NCBI GenBank assembly: GCA_945873925.1
Contig: CAMCES010000038.1
Span: forward strand, 1 to 16,200
Source: Bordetella parapertussis
GTDB taxonomy: Bacteria > Pseudomonadota > Gammaproteobacteria > Burkholderiales > Burkholderiaceae_C
Length of the DNA: 16,200 nucleotides
Direction: 5' to 3'
Both the position numbers and the translations under genes were made by a program. Below are positions 1-7,556 of the stretch, piece after piece (the first letter of the stretch is position 1; the number at the start of each line of letters is the position of its first letter). Below the pieces are notes generated by a model. It had not been told where the DNA came from and made no database searches. It was given only the letters and a program-made list of their open reading frames with translations.

Positions 1-510
1 TATGTGACTTTGCGTGACCTGATCGAGTGGACCAGCAAGGACGCAGTGCGGTTTTTCCTGCTCAGTCGCAAGCCCGACACCGAGTATGTGTTCGATGTGG
101 ATTTGGCCTTGGCCAAAAACAATGAAAACCCGGTCTACTATGTGCAGTATGCCCACGCCCGGATTTGCTCCATCTTGAAAACCTGGCAGGACCAAAGTGG
201 GCAGGCCTTGGACACCCTGAACGCGACCAACCTCACGCCCCTGGACAGCCCTTCCGCGCAAAGCCTGATGCTGCAACTGGCCAAATTTCCTCAGATGCTG
301 ACCCAGGCTTGCCACGACTTGGCCCCACATGACCTGACTTTTTACCTGCGTGACCTGGCGGCCACCTACCACAGCTATTACGATGCGGAACGCATCTTGG
401 TGGACGAACATGCGCTGAAAGAGGCCCGCGTGGCCTTGATCGCAGCCACCGCCCAGGTGTTGCGAAACGGTTTGACGGTCTTGGGTGTGTCGGCTCCGCA
501 GAGTATGTAA
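1..510 (+). CDS. argS: Arginyl-tRNA synthetase, C-terminal part (5' truncated by window edge)
   Basis: This is the last 169 codons of a class I aminoacyl-tRNA synthetase that charges tRNA-Arg with arginine in the cytoplasm. The frame is open from base 1, so the gene begins upstream of the window; the GTG at base 4 is an internal valine codon, not a start. The visible part begins just after the expected KMSKS-like loop with VTLRDLIEWTSKDAVRFF, followed by FDVDLALAKNNENPVYYVQYAHARI, the conserved lead-in to the all-helical DALR anticodon-binding domain. The HIGH motif and catalytic core are outside the window. The next gene follows after 10 bases, which suggests cotranscription. Identification is firm because the NPVYYVQYAHAR block is characteristic of bacterial ArgRS. 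Confidence 0.96.
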   Translation, partial: YVTLRDLIEWTSKDAVRFFLLSRKPDTEYVFDVDLALAKNNENPVYYVQYAHARICSILKTWQDQSGQALDTLNATNLTPLDSPSAQSLMLQLAKFPQMLTQACHDLAPHDLTFYLRDLAATYHSYYDAERILVDEHALKEARVALIAATAQVLRNGLTVLGVSAPQSM

Positions 511-520
511 AGGAACAAGC

Positions 521-1108
521 ATGGCAGGCTTTGGCGCGCAACGCGGCAACACATTGGTCGGTTTCATCTTGGGCTTGTTGGTCGGACTGACCTTGGCTTT
601 GGTGGTGGCGATTTACGTCACCAAGGTGCCGATCCCGTTCTTGGACAAAGGCTTGAGCCGCAGCGCCGAAGAAGATGCCGCCGAGGAAAAGAAAAACAAA
701 GATTGGGACCCGAACGCACCGCTGTATGGCAAAAACCCTGCTGCCAATGCGCCGTTAAAACCAGACCAGCCAGCCCCTGGCAAATTGGTGGTGCCACCCC
801 CTGCGCCTGAGCCTGCAAGCATGGGCGAAGACCCGTTGGGCGACTTGGCCGCCAGCAAAGCCCGCGGCGATGAGTTTCAGTATTTCATTCAAGTTGGCGC
901 ATTCCACCTGACAGAAGATGCCGAGGGGCAGCGCGCCAAACTCGCTTTGATCGGTTATGACCCTAAAATTTCAGAGCGCGATCAAGCGGGCAAAATGGTC
1001 TATAGGGTGCGGTTGGGACCTTTTGACCTTAAATCCGAAGCCGAGCAGATTCAGACCAAGCTCAAAAGCACCAAATTCGAATCAGCTTTGATTCGTGTCC
1101 AACGTTAA
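521..1108 (+). CDS. Membrane-anchored SPOR-domain protein (FtsN-like)
   Basis: The 195-residue product has a short cytoplasmic N-terminus, one transmembrane segment at about residues 11-33 (TLVGFILGLLVGLTLALVV), a charged and proline-rich linker (about 45-115) and a C-terminal SPOR domain (about 118-195, with YFIQVGAF and YRVRLGPF). SPOR domains bind denuded peptidoglycan glycan strands and often target proteins to the division septum, so a bitopic inner-membrane protein with a periplasmic C-terminus is expected. I chose ATG 521 because AAAGGA (509-514) sits 6 bases upstream and because an earlier in-frame start at 485 would add an implausible leader overlapping argS. The gene lies between argS and dsbA, a familiar Burkholderiales order. 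FtsN itself would normally have its short essential helices in the linker, which I cannot recognise, so I give no symbol. Confidence 0.9.
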   Translation: MAGFGAQRGNTLVGFILGLLVGLTLALVVAIYVTKVPIPFLDKGLSRSAEEDAAEEKKNKDWDPNAPLYGKNPAANAPLKPDQPAPGKLVVPPPAPEPASMGEDPLGDLAASKARGDEFQYFIQVGAFHLTEDAEGQRAKLALIGYDPKISERDQAGKMVYRVRLGPFDLKSEAEQIQTKLKSTKFESALIRVQR

Positions 1109-1125
1109 TCGAGAAAGACCAAACC

Positions 1126-1770
1126 ATGAAACGCCGTGCATTCTCCGTCCTCAGCTTGAGCGCATTGAGTCCCTTGGCCCTGTTGCCTGCCCAAGCACAG
1201 ACCCCCGACTTCAAGGAAGGCACCCACTACCTGTCTTTGAAGAGCCGGGTACCCACCGAGGTGGACAAGGGGAAAATCGAGGTGTTGGAGTTCTTTTGGT
1301 ACAACTGTCCGCACTGCAACACGTTTGAGCCAGCGCTGAGCGAGTGGAGCAAAAAACTGCCCAAGGATGTGACCCTCAAGCGGGTGCCTGTGCGTTTCCG
1401 TGACGAATTTGAGCCCCAGCAACGCGCCTACTATGTGCTCGAGGCCCTGGGAAAGGTCGAGGAGCTGCACGTCAAGATGTTTGCCGCCATCCATGTAGAG
1501 CGTCAAAACCTGACCAAACTCGATGCCTTGCTGGTGTGGGCTGAAAAAAACGGCATCCCCGCCAAACAATTCACCGACCTCTACAACTCTTTTTCGGTCA
1601 TTGGCAAAGCCCGACAAGCCGCGAAATTGCAGGAGCAGTTCAAGGTCGAAGGCGTGCCAGCCCTGGGCATCGGTGGCCGCTATTACGTTGATGGCACTTT
1701 GGCTGGCAATATGTTGCGCGCCTTGCAAATCACCGACTTTCTGACCGCGGAAATTCGCAAGGGCCGTTGA
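1126..1770 (+). CDS. dsbA: Thiol:disulfide interchange protein DsbA
   Basis: The gene encodes a 214-residue periplasmic thiol oxidase that introduces disulfide bonds into exported proteins and is reoxidised by DsbB. Residues 1-25 look like a Sec signal peptide (MKRR, then a Leu/Ala-rich core ending PAQAQ). The thioredoxin-fold active site is C61-P-H-C64 within FFWYNCPHCN, and the cis-proline loop is at G-V-P178. The helical insertion lies between them. Length and motifs match bacterial DsbA. GAGAAAG at 1111-1117 is a modest ribosome-binding site for ATG 1126. The gene is 17 bases after the SPOR gene and probably belongs to the argS-SPOR-dsbA unit. Confidence 0.95.
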   Translation: MKRRAFSVLSLSALSPLALLPAQAQTPDFKEGTHYLSLKSRVPTEVDKGKIEVLEFFWYNCPHCNTFEPALSEWSKKLPKDVTLKRVPVRFRDEFEPQQRAYYVLEALGKVEELHVKMFAAIHVERQNLTKLDALLVWAEKNGIPAKQFTDLYNSFSVIGKARQAAKLQEQFKVEGVPALGIGGRYYVDGTLAGNMLRALQITDFLTAEIRKGR

Positions 1771-1797
1771 TATTTGCGCAAGCAATGCCCCTACAAT
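1767..1797 (+). promoter_or_regulatory. Candidate sigma-70 promoter for lptA-lptB-rpoN
   Basis: TTGATA (1767-1772, overlapping the dsbA stop) and TACAAT (1792-1797) resemble -35 and -10 elements, but the spacer is 19 bases, longer than the ideal 17. Transcription would begin near 1804, upstream of the preferred lptA start at 1831. This is only a pattern match; readthrough from dsbA is the alternative. Confidence 0.3.
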
Positions 1798-1830
1798 GCG
1801 GGCATTCCTTGTTACAGCAATTTCCGTGCC

Positions 1831-2391
1831 TTGAAAAATTCGATCGTTCTCTCCCTGTTGGCCATCTTGATGGCCTGGCCCGTGTCGGCTTTGGCAGAGC
1901 AAGCCGACCGCAACAAACCGATGAACATCGAAGCGGACAAGCTGGACCATGACGAGCTCAAGCAAATCAGCGTGTTCATTGGCCGGGTGGTGGCCACCAA
2001 GGGCACCATCACTTTGCGTGGCAGCCGCCTCGAAGTCAGGCAAGACCCAGAGGGTTACCAGTACGGCGTTCTCACAGCCGAGAAAGGCCAGCGTGCTTTT
2101 TTTCGCCAAAAACGCGAAGCGGTTGAAGAGTGGATCGAAGGTGAGAGCGAGCAAATCGACTACGACAGCAAGGCTGACCGAGTGGTGTTGCTCAAAAGCG
2201 CTGACTTTCGCCGCTACCGAGGCACGGTCTTGAGCGACCAAATGTCGGGTCAGCGCATTGTTTATGAAAACCTCACCGATCAATTCACGGTGGATGGCCA
2301 ACTCACTGGCACGCCCTCTGTCGCAGGCAGCCCCACCGGTCGGGTGCGGGCGGTGTTGACACCGCGCAACAACGACGGGGCCGCCAAGTGA
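1831..2391 (+). CDS. lptA: Lipopolysaccharide transport periplasmic protein LptA
   Basis: LptA forms the periplasmic beta-jellyroll bridge that carries LPS from LptC at the inner membrane to LptD at the outer membrane. The product begins KNSIVLSLLAILMAWPVSALA, a clear signal peptide, followed by the OstA-like core starting at DRNKPMNIEADKL and including EVRQDPEGYQYG, RAFFRQKRE and IDYDSKADRVVLL. There is no ATG before the mature protein: the start must be TTG 1831, which gives a normal signal peptide but no visible Shine-Dalgarno site, or TTG 1774, which follows AAGGG at 1759-1763 but adds an odd Cys-containing leader. I prefer 1831. The stop overlaps the lptB start by 4 bases. No lptC or kdsC, the usual upstream neighbours, is present here. 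Confidence 0.9.
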   Translation: MKNSIVLSLLAILMAWPVSALAEQADRNKPMNIEADKLDHDELKQISVFIGRVVATKGTITLRGSRLEVRQDPEGYQYGVLTAEKGQRAFFRQKREAVEEWIEGESEQIDYDSKADRVVLLKSADFRRYRGTVLSDQMSGQRIVYENLTDQFTVDGQLTGTPSVAGSPTGRVRAVLTPRNNDGAAK

Positions 2392-3149
2392 GCTCGCCCC
2401 AGGCTGCGTCAGACCGGTTGGTGGCGCAGCATTTACAAAAGTCCTACACCGGCAGACAGGTGGTGCAAGACGTCAGTATTTCAGTGGGCAAGGGTGAAGT
2501 GGTCGGTTTGCTCGGCCCCAATGGCGCGGGCAAAACAACCTCCTTCTACATGATCGTTGGATTGGTCCGGGCCGACGGCGGGACGATCACGATCGATGGC
2601 ATACCCGCCGAACACCTGCCGATTCACCGCCGGGCCCGCATGGGCTTGGGCTATTTGCCGCAAGAAGCCTCGATTTTTCGCAAGCTCAATGTGGCTGAGA
2701 ACGTGCGCGCGGTGTTGGAGTTGCAACAAGACCATGCCGGCAAACCGCTGGCCAAGCCGGTGATCGAGGCGCGTTTGACCGATCTGTTGCTGGAGTTGCG
2801 CATCGAGCATTTGCGCGATTCGACCGCACCGTCTTTGTCGGGTGGCGAGCGGCGAAGGGTGGAGATCGCCCGTGCCTTGGCCACCCAACCGCGGTACATC
2901 TTGCTGGACGAACCCTTTGCCGGCATTGACCCGATTGCGGTCTTGGAGATTCAGCGGATCATCGGTTTTTTGAAAGGCAAAGGCATTGGTGTCTTGATCA
3001 CCGACCACAACGTGCGCGAAACCTTGGGTATTTGTGACCATGCCAGCATCATCAGTGAAGGGCGGGTGTTGGCCGAAGGCACGCCCCATTCCATTGTGGC
3101 CAACCCTGAGGTGCGCCGGGTGTACCTCGGCGAAAACTTCCGAATGTAG
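2388..3149 (+). CDS. lptB: LPS export ABC transporter ATP-binding protein LptB
   Basis: This 253-residue cytoplasmic ATPase powers extraction of LPS from the inner membrane as part of LptB2FGC. All ABC motifs are present: Walker A GPNGAGKTT (43-51), Q-loop LPQEASIF with Q92, signature LSGGE (150-154), Walker B ILLDEP (171-176) followed by the LptB-typical FAGIDP, and switch histidine H207 in ITDHNVRETL. The C-terminal RRVYLGENFRM also fits LptB. Translation starts at GTG 2388 inside the GTGA that overlaps the lptA stop, so it is probably coupled to lptA. The rpoN gene follows after 11 bases, the conserved lptB-rpoN arrangement of proteobacteria. Confidence 0.97.
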   Translation: MSSPQAASDRLVAQHLQKSYTGRQVVQDVSISVGKGEVVGLLGPNGAGKTTSFYMIVGLVRADGGTITIDGIPAEHLPIHRRARMGLGYLPQEASIFRKLNVAENVRAVLELQQDHAGKPLAKPVIEARLTDLLLELRIEHLRDSTAPSLSGGERRRVEIARALATQPRYILLDEPFAGIDPIAVLEIQRIIGFLKGKGIGVLITDHNVRETLGICDHASIISEGRVLAEGTPHSIVANPEVRRVYLGENFRM

Positions 3150-3160
3150 AGGGGGTTGCC

Positions 3161-4729
3161 ATGAAGCAAGGCCTCTCACTGCGTGTCTCACAACACCTGG
3201 CACTGACGCCTCAGTTGCAACAATCGATCCGATTGCTGCAGCTCTCCACTTTGGAGTTGAGCCAAGAAATCGACCAAATGTTGGATGACAACCCGTTTCT
3301 GGAAAAGGAAATGGAAGACCTCGCTCCACGCGAAGACTTTGGCCTGGACCAGGAAAACACCCAGGCCGCCAGCTCGGATGCCGAGCCCGAGAGCTGGGAC
3401 GGGCCGATGGACCGCATCAGCGAGGTACGTGTCGAGACCGCCAGCGAAGCGGCTACGCCCTTGGATGCCGAAGGCGTGGCCGAGAGTTGGGATGGGGACG
3501 GCAGCGTTGATTTTTCTCTGGACGACAGCGAGTGGGGAGGGGACGCACCCGCACGAAACAACAACGATGACGATAAAGCGCAAGCCACAGAACTGGCGCG
3601 CAACCAAGAATCGCTGACCGCTTTTTTGCACCGCCAAGCCCTGTCGCTGCGCTTGGATGACACCGACCGCGCTGCCCTGCGTTTTCTGATCGAGTCACTC
3701 AACGACGACGGTTACCTCGAAGACAGCTTTCAAGCCTTGGCTGAGAGTTTGGCCGGTGAGGATCTCGAGCAATGCGAAGAGCTGGTGCACCGCTTTCAAG
3801 TTGCGCTGGGTTTATTGCAAAGCTTCGAGCCCTCGGGTGTCGGCGCGCGTGACTTGGGCGAATGTTTGCGCTTGCAACTGCAAGCCATCCCCGCTGATAC
3901 CGAAGAACGCGCCGAGTTGCGCGCCTGTGCCTTGGCGATCTGCAAGCAACCGCTGGAGATGCTGGCCAAGCGTGATGTCAAACGCTTGGCTGTGGCTGTC
4001 AGCGAAAGCGAAGCCCTGGTCAAGTTGGCCATCGCTTTGATTGCCAGGCTCGAACCCAAGCCAGGCAGGCGCTTCATTGATGTCGAGCGCAACCTGGTGG
4101 TGCCTGATGTCTTGATCTTGCCCCACGGGGTGGACAAGCAAGGTTTGCCGCAGTTTCGCGCCATGCTCAATCCCGAGGTCATGCCGCGCTTGCGGGTCAA
4201 CGACATCTACGCCAACGCCTTGAAAGGCGGCAAGGGCGACAGCCACGCTGGCTTGCAGCAGCGTTTGCAGGAGGCGCGCTGGATGATCAAAAACATCCAA
4301 CAACGCTTTGACACCATCTTGCGGGTGAGCAATGCCATCACTCAGCGGCAAAAGAGCTTCTTTATCCATGGTGAATTGGCCATGAAACCGATGGTGCTGC
4401 GCGAAATCGCCGAGGAGCTTGGCCTGCACGAGTCCACCATCAGCCGGGTGACCACCGCCAAATACATGCACACGCCATACGGCACCTTTGAGCTGAAGTT
4501 TTTCTTTGGCTCCGGGCTGGGTACCGACAGCGGCAACAACGCCTCGAGCACCGCGGTGCGCGCCTTGATCAAACAACTCATCGCCAGCGAAAACCCGAAA
4601 AAGCCGCTGTCGGACAACCAGCTCTCGGACATGCTCAAAGAGCAAGGCATTGACTGCGCCCGGCGCACCGTTGCCAAGTACCGCGAAGCCTTGCGCATCG
4701 CGTCCACCAACCTGCGTAAAGCCCTGTGA
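3161..4729 (+). CDS. rpoN: RNA polymerase sigma-54 factor RpoN
   Basis: Sigma-54 directs RNA polymerase to -24/-12 promoters and needs AAA+ activators to open them. The 522-residue protein has the Gln/Leu-rich region I at residues 1-50 (LALTPQLQQSIRLLQLSTLEL), an acidic, poorly conserved region II (about 50-146), a core-binding region (about 150-390), a helix-turn-helix around 411-440 (LREIAEELGLHESTISRV) and the RpoN box ARRTVAKYRE at 500-509, which reads the -24 element. A strong purine-rich ribosome-binding site (AGAGGGGG, 3148-3155) precedes ATG 3161. The stop overlaps the next gene by 4 bases. The hpf and ptsN genes that often follow rpoN in proteobacteria are absent at this spot. Confidence 0.98.
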   Translation: MKQGLSLRVSQHLALTPQLQQSIRLLQLSTLELSQEIDQMLDDNPFLEKEMEDLAPREDFGLDQENTQAASSDAEPESWDGPMDRISEVRVETASEAATPLDAEGVAESWDGDGSVDFSLDDSEWGGDAPARNNNDDDKAQATELARNQESLTAFLHRQALSLRLDDTDRAALRFLIESLNDDGYLEDSFQALAESLAGEDLEQCEELVHRFQVALGLLQSFEPSGVGARDLGECLRLQLQAIPADTEERAELRACALAICKQPLEMLAKRDVKRLAVAVSESEALVKLAIALIARLEPKPGRRFIDVERNLVVPDVLILPHGVDKQGLPQFRAMLNPEVMPRLRVNDIYANALKGGKGDSHAGLQQRLQEARWMIKNIQQRFDTILRVSNAITQRQKSFFIHGELAMKPMVLREIAEELGLHESTISRVTTAKYMHTPYGTFELKFFFGSGLGTDSGNNASSTAVRALIKQLIASENPKKPLSDNQLSDMLKEQGIDCARRTVAKYREALRIASTNLRKAL

Positions 4730-6000
4730 ACGCCCTGACCTTGTTTGTTCCCTGCGCTGCAGGGGTGGAGAGTTTTTTGGCGCATGAAGTCGCCCAGATC
4801 ACCGGGTTGCCGCCGCGAGACCTGCAAACCTTGCGCGGGGGGGTGCAACTGCAGGGTTCTTGGCGCGCCGCCATACAGCTGAATTTGCACAGCCGTTTGG
4901 GTATGCGGGTGCTGATCCAGTTGGCGCACCAGCCCTATGTCAATGAAGATGACATTTACAACGCTGCCAGCACTGTGGCCTGGGAAATCTGGTTCACGCC
5001 CAAGCAAACGTTTCGCGTTGACTTCACCGCGCAGCACAGCCCCTTGAAAAGCCTGAACTTCGCTGCTTTGCGGGTCAAGGACGCGGTCGCCGATCGGTTC
5101 CGCGAGAAAGCAGGCGTGCGTCCCGACGTCGATACCCAGCACCCCCATGTGCGGGTACACCTGCACCTGAGCGAAAAATCCGCCAGCATCTACCTCGACA
5201 CCAGCGGCGACCCCTTGTTCAAGCGCGGCTGGCGCACGGACAAGGGCGACGCACCACTGAAAGAAACCCTGGCCGCGGCCATGCTGGCCGCCAGCGGCTG
5301 GAGCATGCCGCAGCTCACCGCCCCGGGTGAGACACCGCCTGCCGCCCCCTCGGTGGCGGGTGTCGAGCAAGGCCTGTCTTTGTACGACCCGTGTTGCGGC
5401 AGCGGCACCATCGCCATCGAGGCGGCGCAAATCGCTTGTCGCATCGCACCTGGTTTGCAGCGCCGTTTTGGGTTCGAGCATTTGCGCATGCACGACGCCC
5501 ATGTCTGGCGGCAACTGCAAGACGAGGCACGGGCGCAGCAATGCCCGCCGCGTGCCGTGGTGCACGGCAGCGATGTGGCCTTTCGAATGGTTGATTTCGC
5601 GCAGCGCAACGCCGAACGCGCGGGTGTGGCCAAGGCGCTGAACCTGCGTGGCGGCGACGCTTTGCAGCGCATGCCGCCCACCGATCTGCCCGGCATCATG
5701 TTGGTCAACCCGCCCTATGGTGAGCGCATCGAAGCCGCTGGCGTGGCCGGTGCGGCCAGCATCGCCCGCAGTGGGCGCGAGGTCGGGCAGGTGGAAGATG
5801 GCGGAGAGTTTTTCAGCCAGCTGGCCAGCCATTGGAAGAAACATTACGCTGGCTGGCGGGCCTGGGTGTTGACCCCCGATTTGAAATTGCCCAGCCGGAT
5901 GCGCTTGAAGGAATCGCGCCGGGTGCCGATGTGGAACGGACCGATCGAATGCCGGATGTTTCGTTTTGACTTGATGGCAGGCTCGGCCCGCAAACCATGA
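4726..6000 (+). CDS. rlmL: THUMP-domain class I rRNA methyltransferase, RlmL type
   Basis: The 424-residue product resembles the N-terminal half of E. coli RlmKL, which makes m2G2445 in 23S rRNA. An N-terminal ferredoxin-like/THUMP region (about 1-165, ending IYLDTSGDPLFKRGWR) is followed by a Rossmann methyltransferase domain with the SAM-binding motif DPCCGSGTIAIEAA (221-234) and the catalytic motif NPPYGERI (328-335), as expected for N2-guanine methylation. The RlmK (m7G2069) domain of the E. coli fusion is absent, so this is a stand-alone RlmL-like enzyme. Translation starts at GTG 4726, overlapping the rpoN stop by 4 bases, and the TGA overlaps the PIN gene by 4 bases. The exact modified base is inferred from the family, not shown. 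Confidence 0.88.
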   Translation: MNALTLFVPCAAGVESFLAHEVAQITGLPPRDLQTLRGGVQLQGSWRAAIQLNLHSRLGMRVLIQLAHQPYVNEDDIYNAASTVAWEIWFTPKQTFRVDFTAQHSPLKSLNFAALRVKDAVADRFREKAGVRPDVDTQHPHVRVHLHLSEKSASIYLDTSGDPLFKRGWRTDKGDAPLKETLAAAMLAASGWSMPQLTAPGETPPAAPSVAGVEQGLSLYDPCCGSGTIAIEAAQIACRIAPGLQRRFGFEHLRMHDAHVWRQLQDEARAQQCPPRAVVHGSDVAFRMVDFAQRNAERAGVAKALNLRGGDALQRMPPTDLPGIMLVNPPYGERIEAAGVAGAASIARSGREVGQVEDGGEFFSQLASHWKKHYAGWRAWVLTPDLKLPSRMRLKESRRVPMWNGPIECRMFRFDLMAGSARKP

Positions 6001-6443
6001 CGGTCCATGCCGGCCTCGTGGTGATCGACACCAACATCGTGCTGGATCTGTGGGTTTACCAAGACCCGGCCACGCCCCCTTTGTGGCAAGCCTTGCAAGC
6101 CGGTCAGCTGCGCTGGCTGGCCACACCACCCATGCGTGAAGAGCTGCTGCGGGTGCTGGACTATCCGCACATTGTTCAGCGCCGCGAACGTGACGGTGTG
6201 ACTGCCCAAGCGGTGTTGGCGCATTTCGACACGCTGGCGCATTTGCAAGATGTCGCCCCAAAAGCGCTTTTTGTATGCAAAGACGAGGACGACCAAAAGT
6301 TCATTGACCTGGCCGTGGCCCACCGGGCCTTGCTGCTCAGCAAGGATAAACAAGTGCTGCGCCTGAGCAAGCGTTTGGCGAGTTTGGGGGTGGAGGTGGC
6401 CAAAAGCCACACAACAGCAGGCGGTCAGACAAACCCGCTGTGA
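5997..6443 (+). CDS. PIN-domain nuclease, putative toxin family (COG1569 type)
   Basis: This 148-residue protein has the layout of a small PIN-domain RNase. LVVIDTNIVLDLWV at the N-terminus carries the first metal-binding Asp (D11), E48/E49 lies in PPMREELLRVL, CKDEDDQKFIDLA (95-106) supplies the next acidic cluster, and D117 in LLLSKDKQVL the last. This pattern matches the family annotated as putative toxin-antitoxin PIN component. The ATG lies in the ATGA overlapping the methyltransferase stop, so the two are probably translated together. No small antitoxin-like gene lies on either side: upstream is the methyltransferase and downstream is the convergent cinA. It could therefore be an orphan toxin relative or an RNA-processing nuclease; the sequence does not decide. 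Confidence 0.82.
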   Translation: MTVHAGLVVIDTNIVLDLWVYQDPATPPLWQALQAGQLRWLATPPMREELLRVLDYPHIVQRRERDGVTAQAVLAHFDTLAHLQDVAPKALFVCKDEDDQKFIDLAVAHRALLLSKDKQVLRLSKRLASLGVEVAKSHTTAGGQTNPL

Positions 6444-6480
6444 ACGAACGCTCTCGGACCTGACCCGGGCTGTGAAGTCA

Positions 6481-7044
6481 TCAACCGCTGTGTTGGTTCA
6501 GCAACACCAGCAGTTGCTGCAAGGCGTGTTGCCGGGTGGCCAGACGCACTGCTGCGCGGTCGCCCTCAAAGTGACAGGTCTGGACCTTGATCCAGGCGGT
6601 TTCTGCGCCAACCGTGGGGCCGCCATCGGTTGGCATGCCCCAGGCAAAACACACCGTGCCCACCGGTTTGGTTTTGCTGCCACCGGCTGGCCCGGCAATC
6701 CCGGTGACCGCCACCGCCACTTGCGCCAGGCTGTGGTTCAAGGCGCCCAAGACCATGGCTTGGGCAACCTCTTCGCTGACCGCGCCATGCTGCGCCAACA
6801 AGGCAGCAGGCACACCCAGCATGTCTTGTTTGGCCTCGTTGCTGTAACTGACAAAGCCGCGCTCGAACCATTGGCTCGAGCCGGCCAGGTCGGTGCAAGC
6901 TGCCGCGATCATGCCCCCTGTGCAGCTCTCGGCGCTGGCCAGCAGCCAGCCGCGTTGCAATAAGGCCGAAGCCAGGGTGGACAAGCTGTCTCGGTCGCTG
7001 AGCGAGGAGGAGCGGCTGTCAGAGAGCGCTTGGTTGGGGTTCAT
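6481..7044 (-). CDS. pncC: CinA C-terminal family protein / nicotinamide-nucleotide amidohydrolase PncC
   Basis: The 187-residue product is the short, single-domain CinA form, which deamidates nicotinamide mononucleotide to nicotinate mononucleotide in pyridine nucleotide salvage. Family signatures are ASAESCTGG (37-44) and AVTGIAGPAGGS followed by KPVGTVCFAW (about 112-135). The N-terminal COG1058 domain of full-length CinA is absent. The reading frame extends to ATG 7083, but ATG 7044 is chosen because it forms a 4-base ATGA overlap with the pgpA stop and avoids a long overlap. Residues 1-25 are Ser/Asp-rich and probably disordered. It is the last gene of the apaG-thiL-pgpA-cinA unit and faces the PIN gene across 37 bases. 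Confidence 0.92.
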   Translation of the reverse strand: MNPNQALSDSRSSSLSDRDSLSTLASALLQRGWLLASAESCTGGMIAAACTDLAGSSQWFERGFVSYSNEAKQDMLGVPAALLAQHGAVSEEVAQAMVLGALNHSLAQVAVAVTGIAGPAGGSKTKPVGTVCFAWGMPTDGGPTVGAETAWIKVQTCHFEGDRAAVRLATRQHALQQLLVLLNQHSG

Positions 7045-7550
7045 CGAGTCGCCTGCCAAAAAGCCAAACACAGCAGCGTGCAAAATGCGGCCACCAAATC
7101 ATCGAACATGATGCCAAAGCCACCGCGCCAACCCAGGCCGTGGAAAGCGCGGTCCGCCCATCCCACAGGCCCCGGCTTGACAGCGTCAAAAAAACGAAAC
7201 AGCAAAAATGCCACCAACTGGCCCATGAATGAGGCCGGCATCCAGACCAACAGCACCAGCCAAAACGCGGCGATTTCGTCCCACACAATGGCGCTTGGGT
7301 CGTGTACTTGCATGTGCTCGGCGGTCACGCTGCAAAACCACCATCCCAACACGATCGCGGCCGCCACCACGCAGGCCAACTCAGCGGTGTTGAGGTAGAG
7401 GCTGAGCAAGTGGAACGAGGCCCAAGCCCACAAGGTACCGACCGTGCCCGGGGCCAGCGGGCTCAAGCCAGCACCAAAGCCCAAAGCAAAAGGGTGCGCA
7501 GGGTGCGACCACATGAAACGGCCGAGGTTGGCGGTGGAAAAAGGCGTCAT
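7041..7550 (-). CDS. pgpA: Phosphatidylglycerophosphatase A
   Basis: PgpA removes phosphate from phosphatidylglycerophosphate to give phosphatidylglycerol at the inner membrane. The 169-residue protein has the family signatures GFGAGLSPLAPGTVGTL (24-40), an acidic DEIAAFW motif (91-97), RFFDAVKPGP (119-128) and GFGIMFDDLVAA near the C-terminus, with several hydrophobic segments between (about 56-74, 93-110, 150-165). The acidic residues D84, D91/E92, D122 and D150/D151 are the likely metal-binding set. The ATG at 7550 is 6 bases from the thiL stop, and the gene end overlaps cinA by 4 bases. thiL-pgpA adjacency is widespread in proteobacteria. Confidence 0.94.
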   Translation of the reverse strand: MTPFSTANLGRFMWSHPAHPFALGFGAGLSPLAPGTVGTLWAWASFHLLSLYLNTAELACVVAAAIVLGWWFCSVTAEHMQVHDPSAIVWDEIAAFWLVLLVWMPASFMGQLVAFLLFRFFDAVKPGPVGWADRAFHGLGWRGGFGIMFDDLVAAFCTLLCLAFWQATR

Positions 7551-7556
7551 GGTGGG

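Noticed and set aside
1105..2301. 398-codon minus-strand open frame opposite dsbA and lptA
   Set aside because: It is antisense to two genes with clear motifs and has no domain of its own, so it is a codon-bias shadow.
3210..3600. Acidic low-complexity stretch in rpoN as an inserted domain
   Set aside because: Region II of sigma-54 is naturally acidic and variable in length, so nothing unusual is needed to explain it.
4342..6261. 639-codon minus-strand open frame opposite rpoN, the methyltransferase and the PIN gene
   Set aside because: It lies antisense to three well-supported genes, crosses their boundaries, and reads as low-complexity His/Gln/Arg/Ala-rich sequence without recognisable domains. 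This is the usual result of GC-rich codon use.
5997..6443. Complete toxin-antitoxin module
   Set aside because: Only the PIN-domain partner is visible; the upstream neighbour is a 424-residue methyltransferase and the downstream gene is convergent cinA.
6444..6480. Bidirectional terminator between the convergent PIN and cinA genes
   Set aside because: The 37-base gap has no convincing stem and no T-run on either strand.
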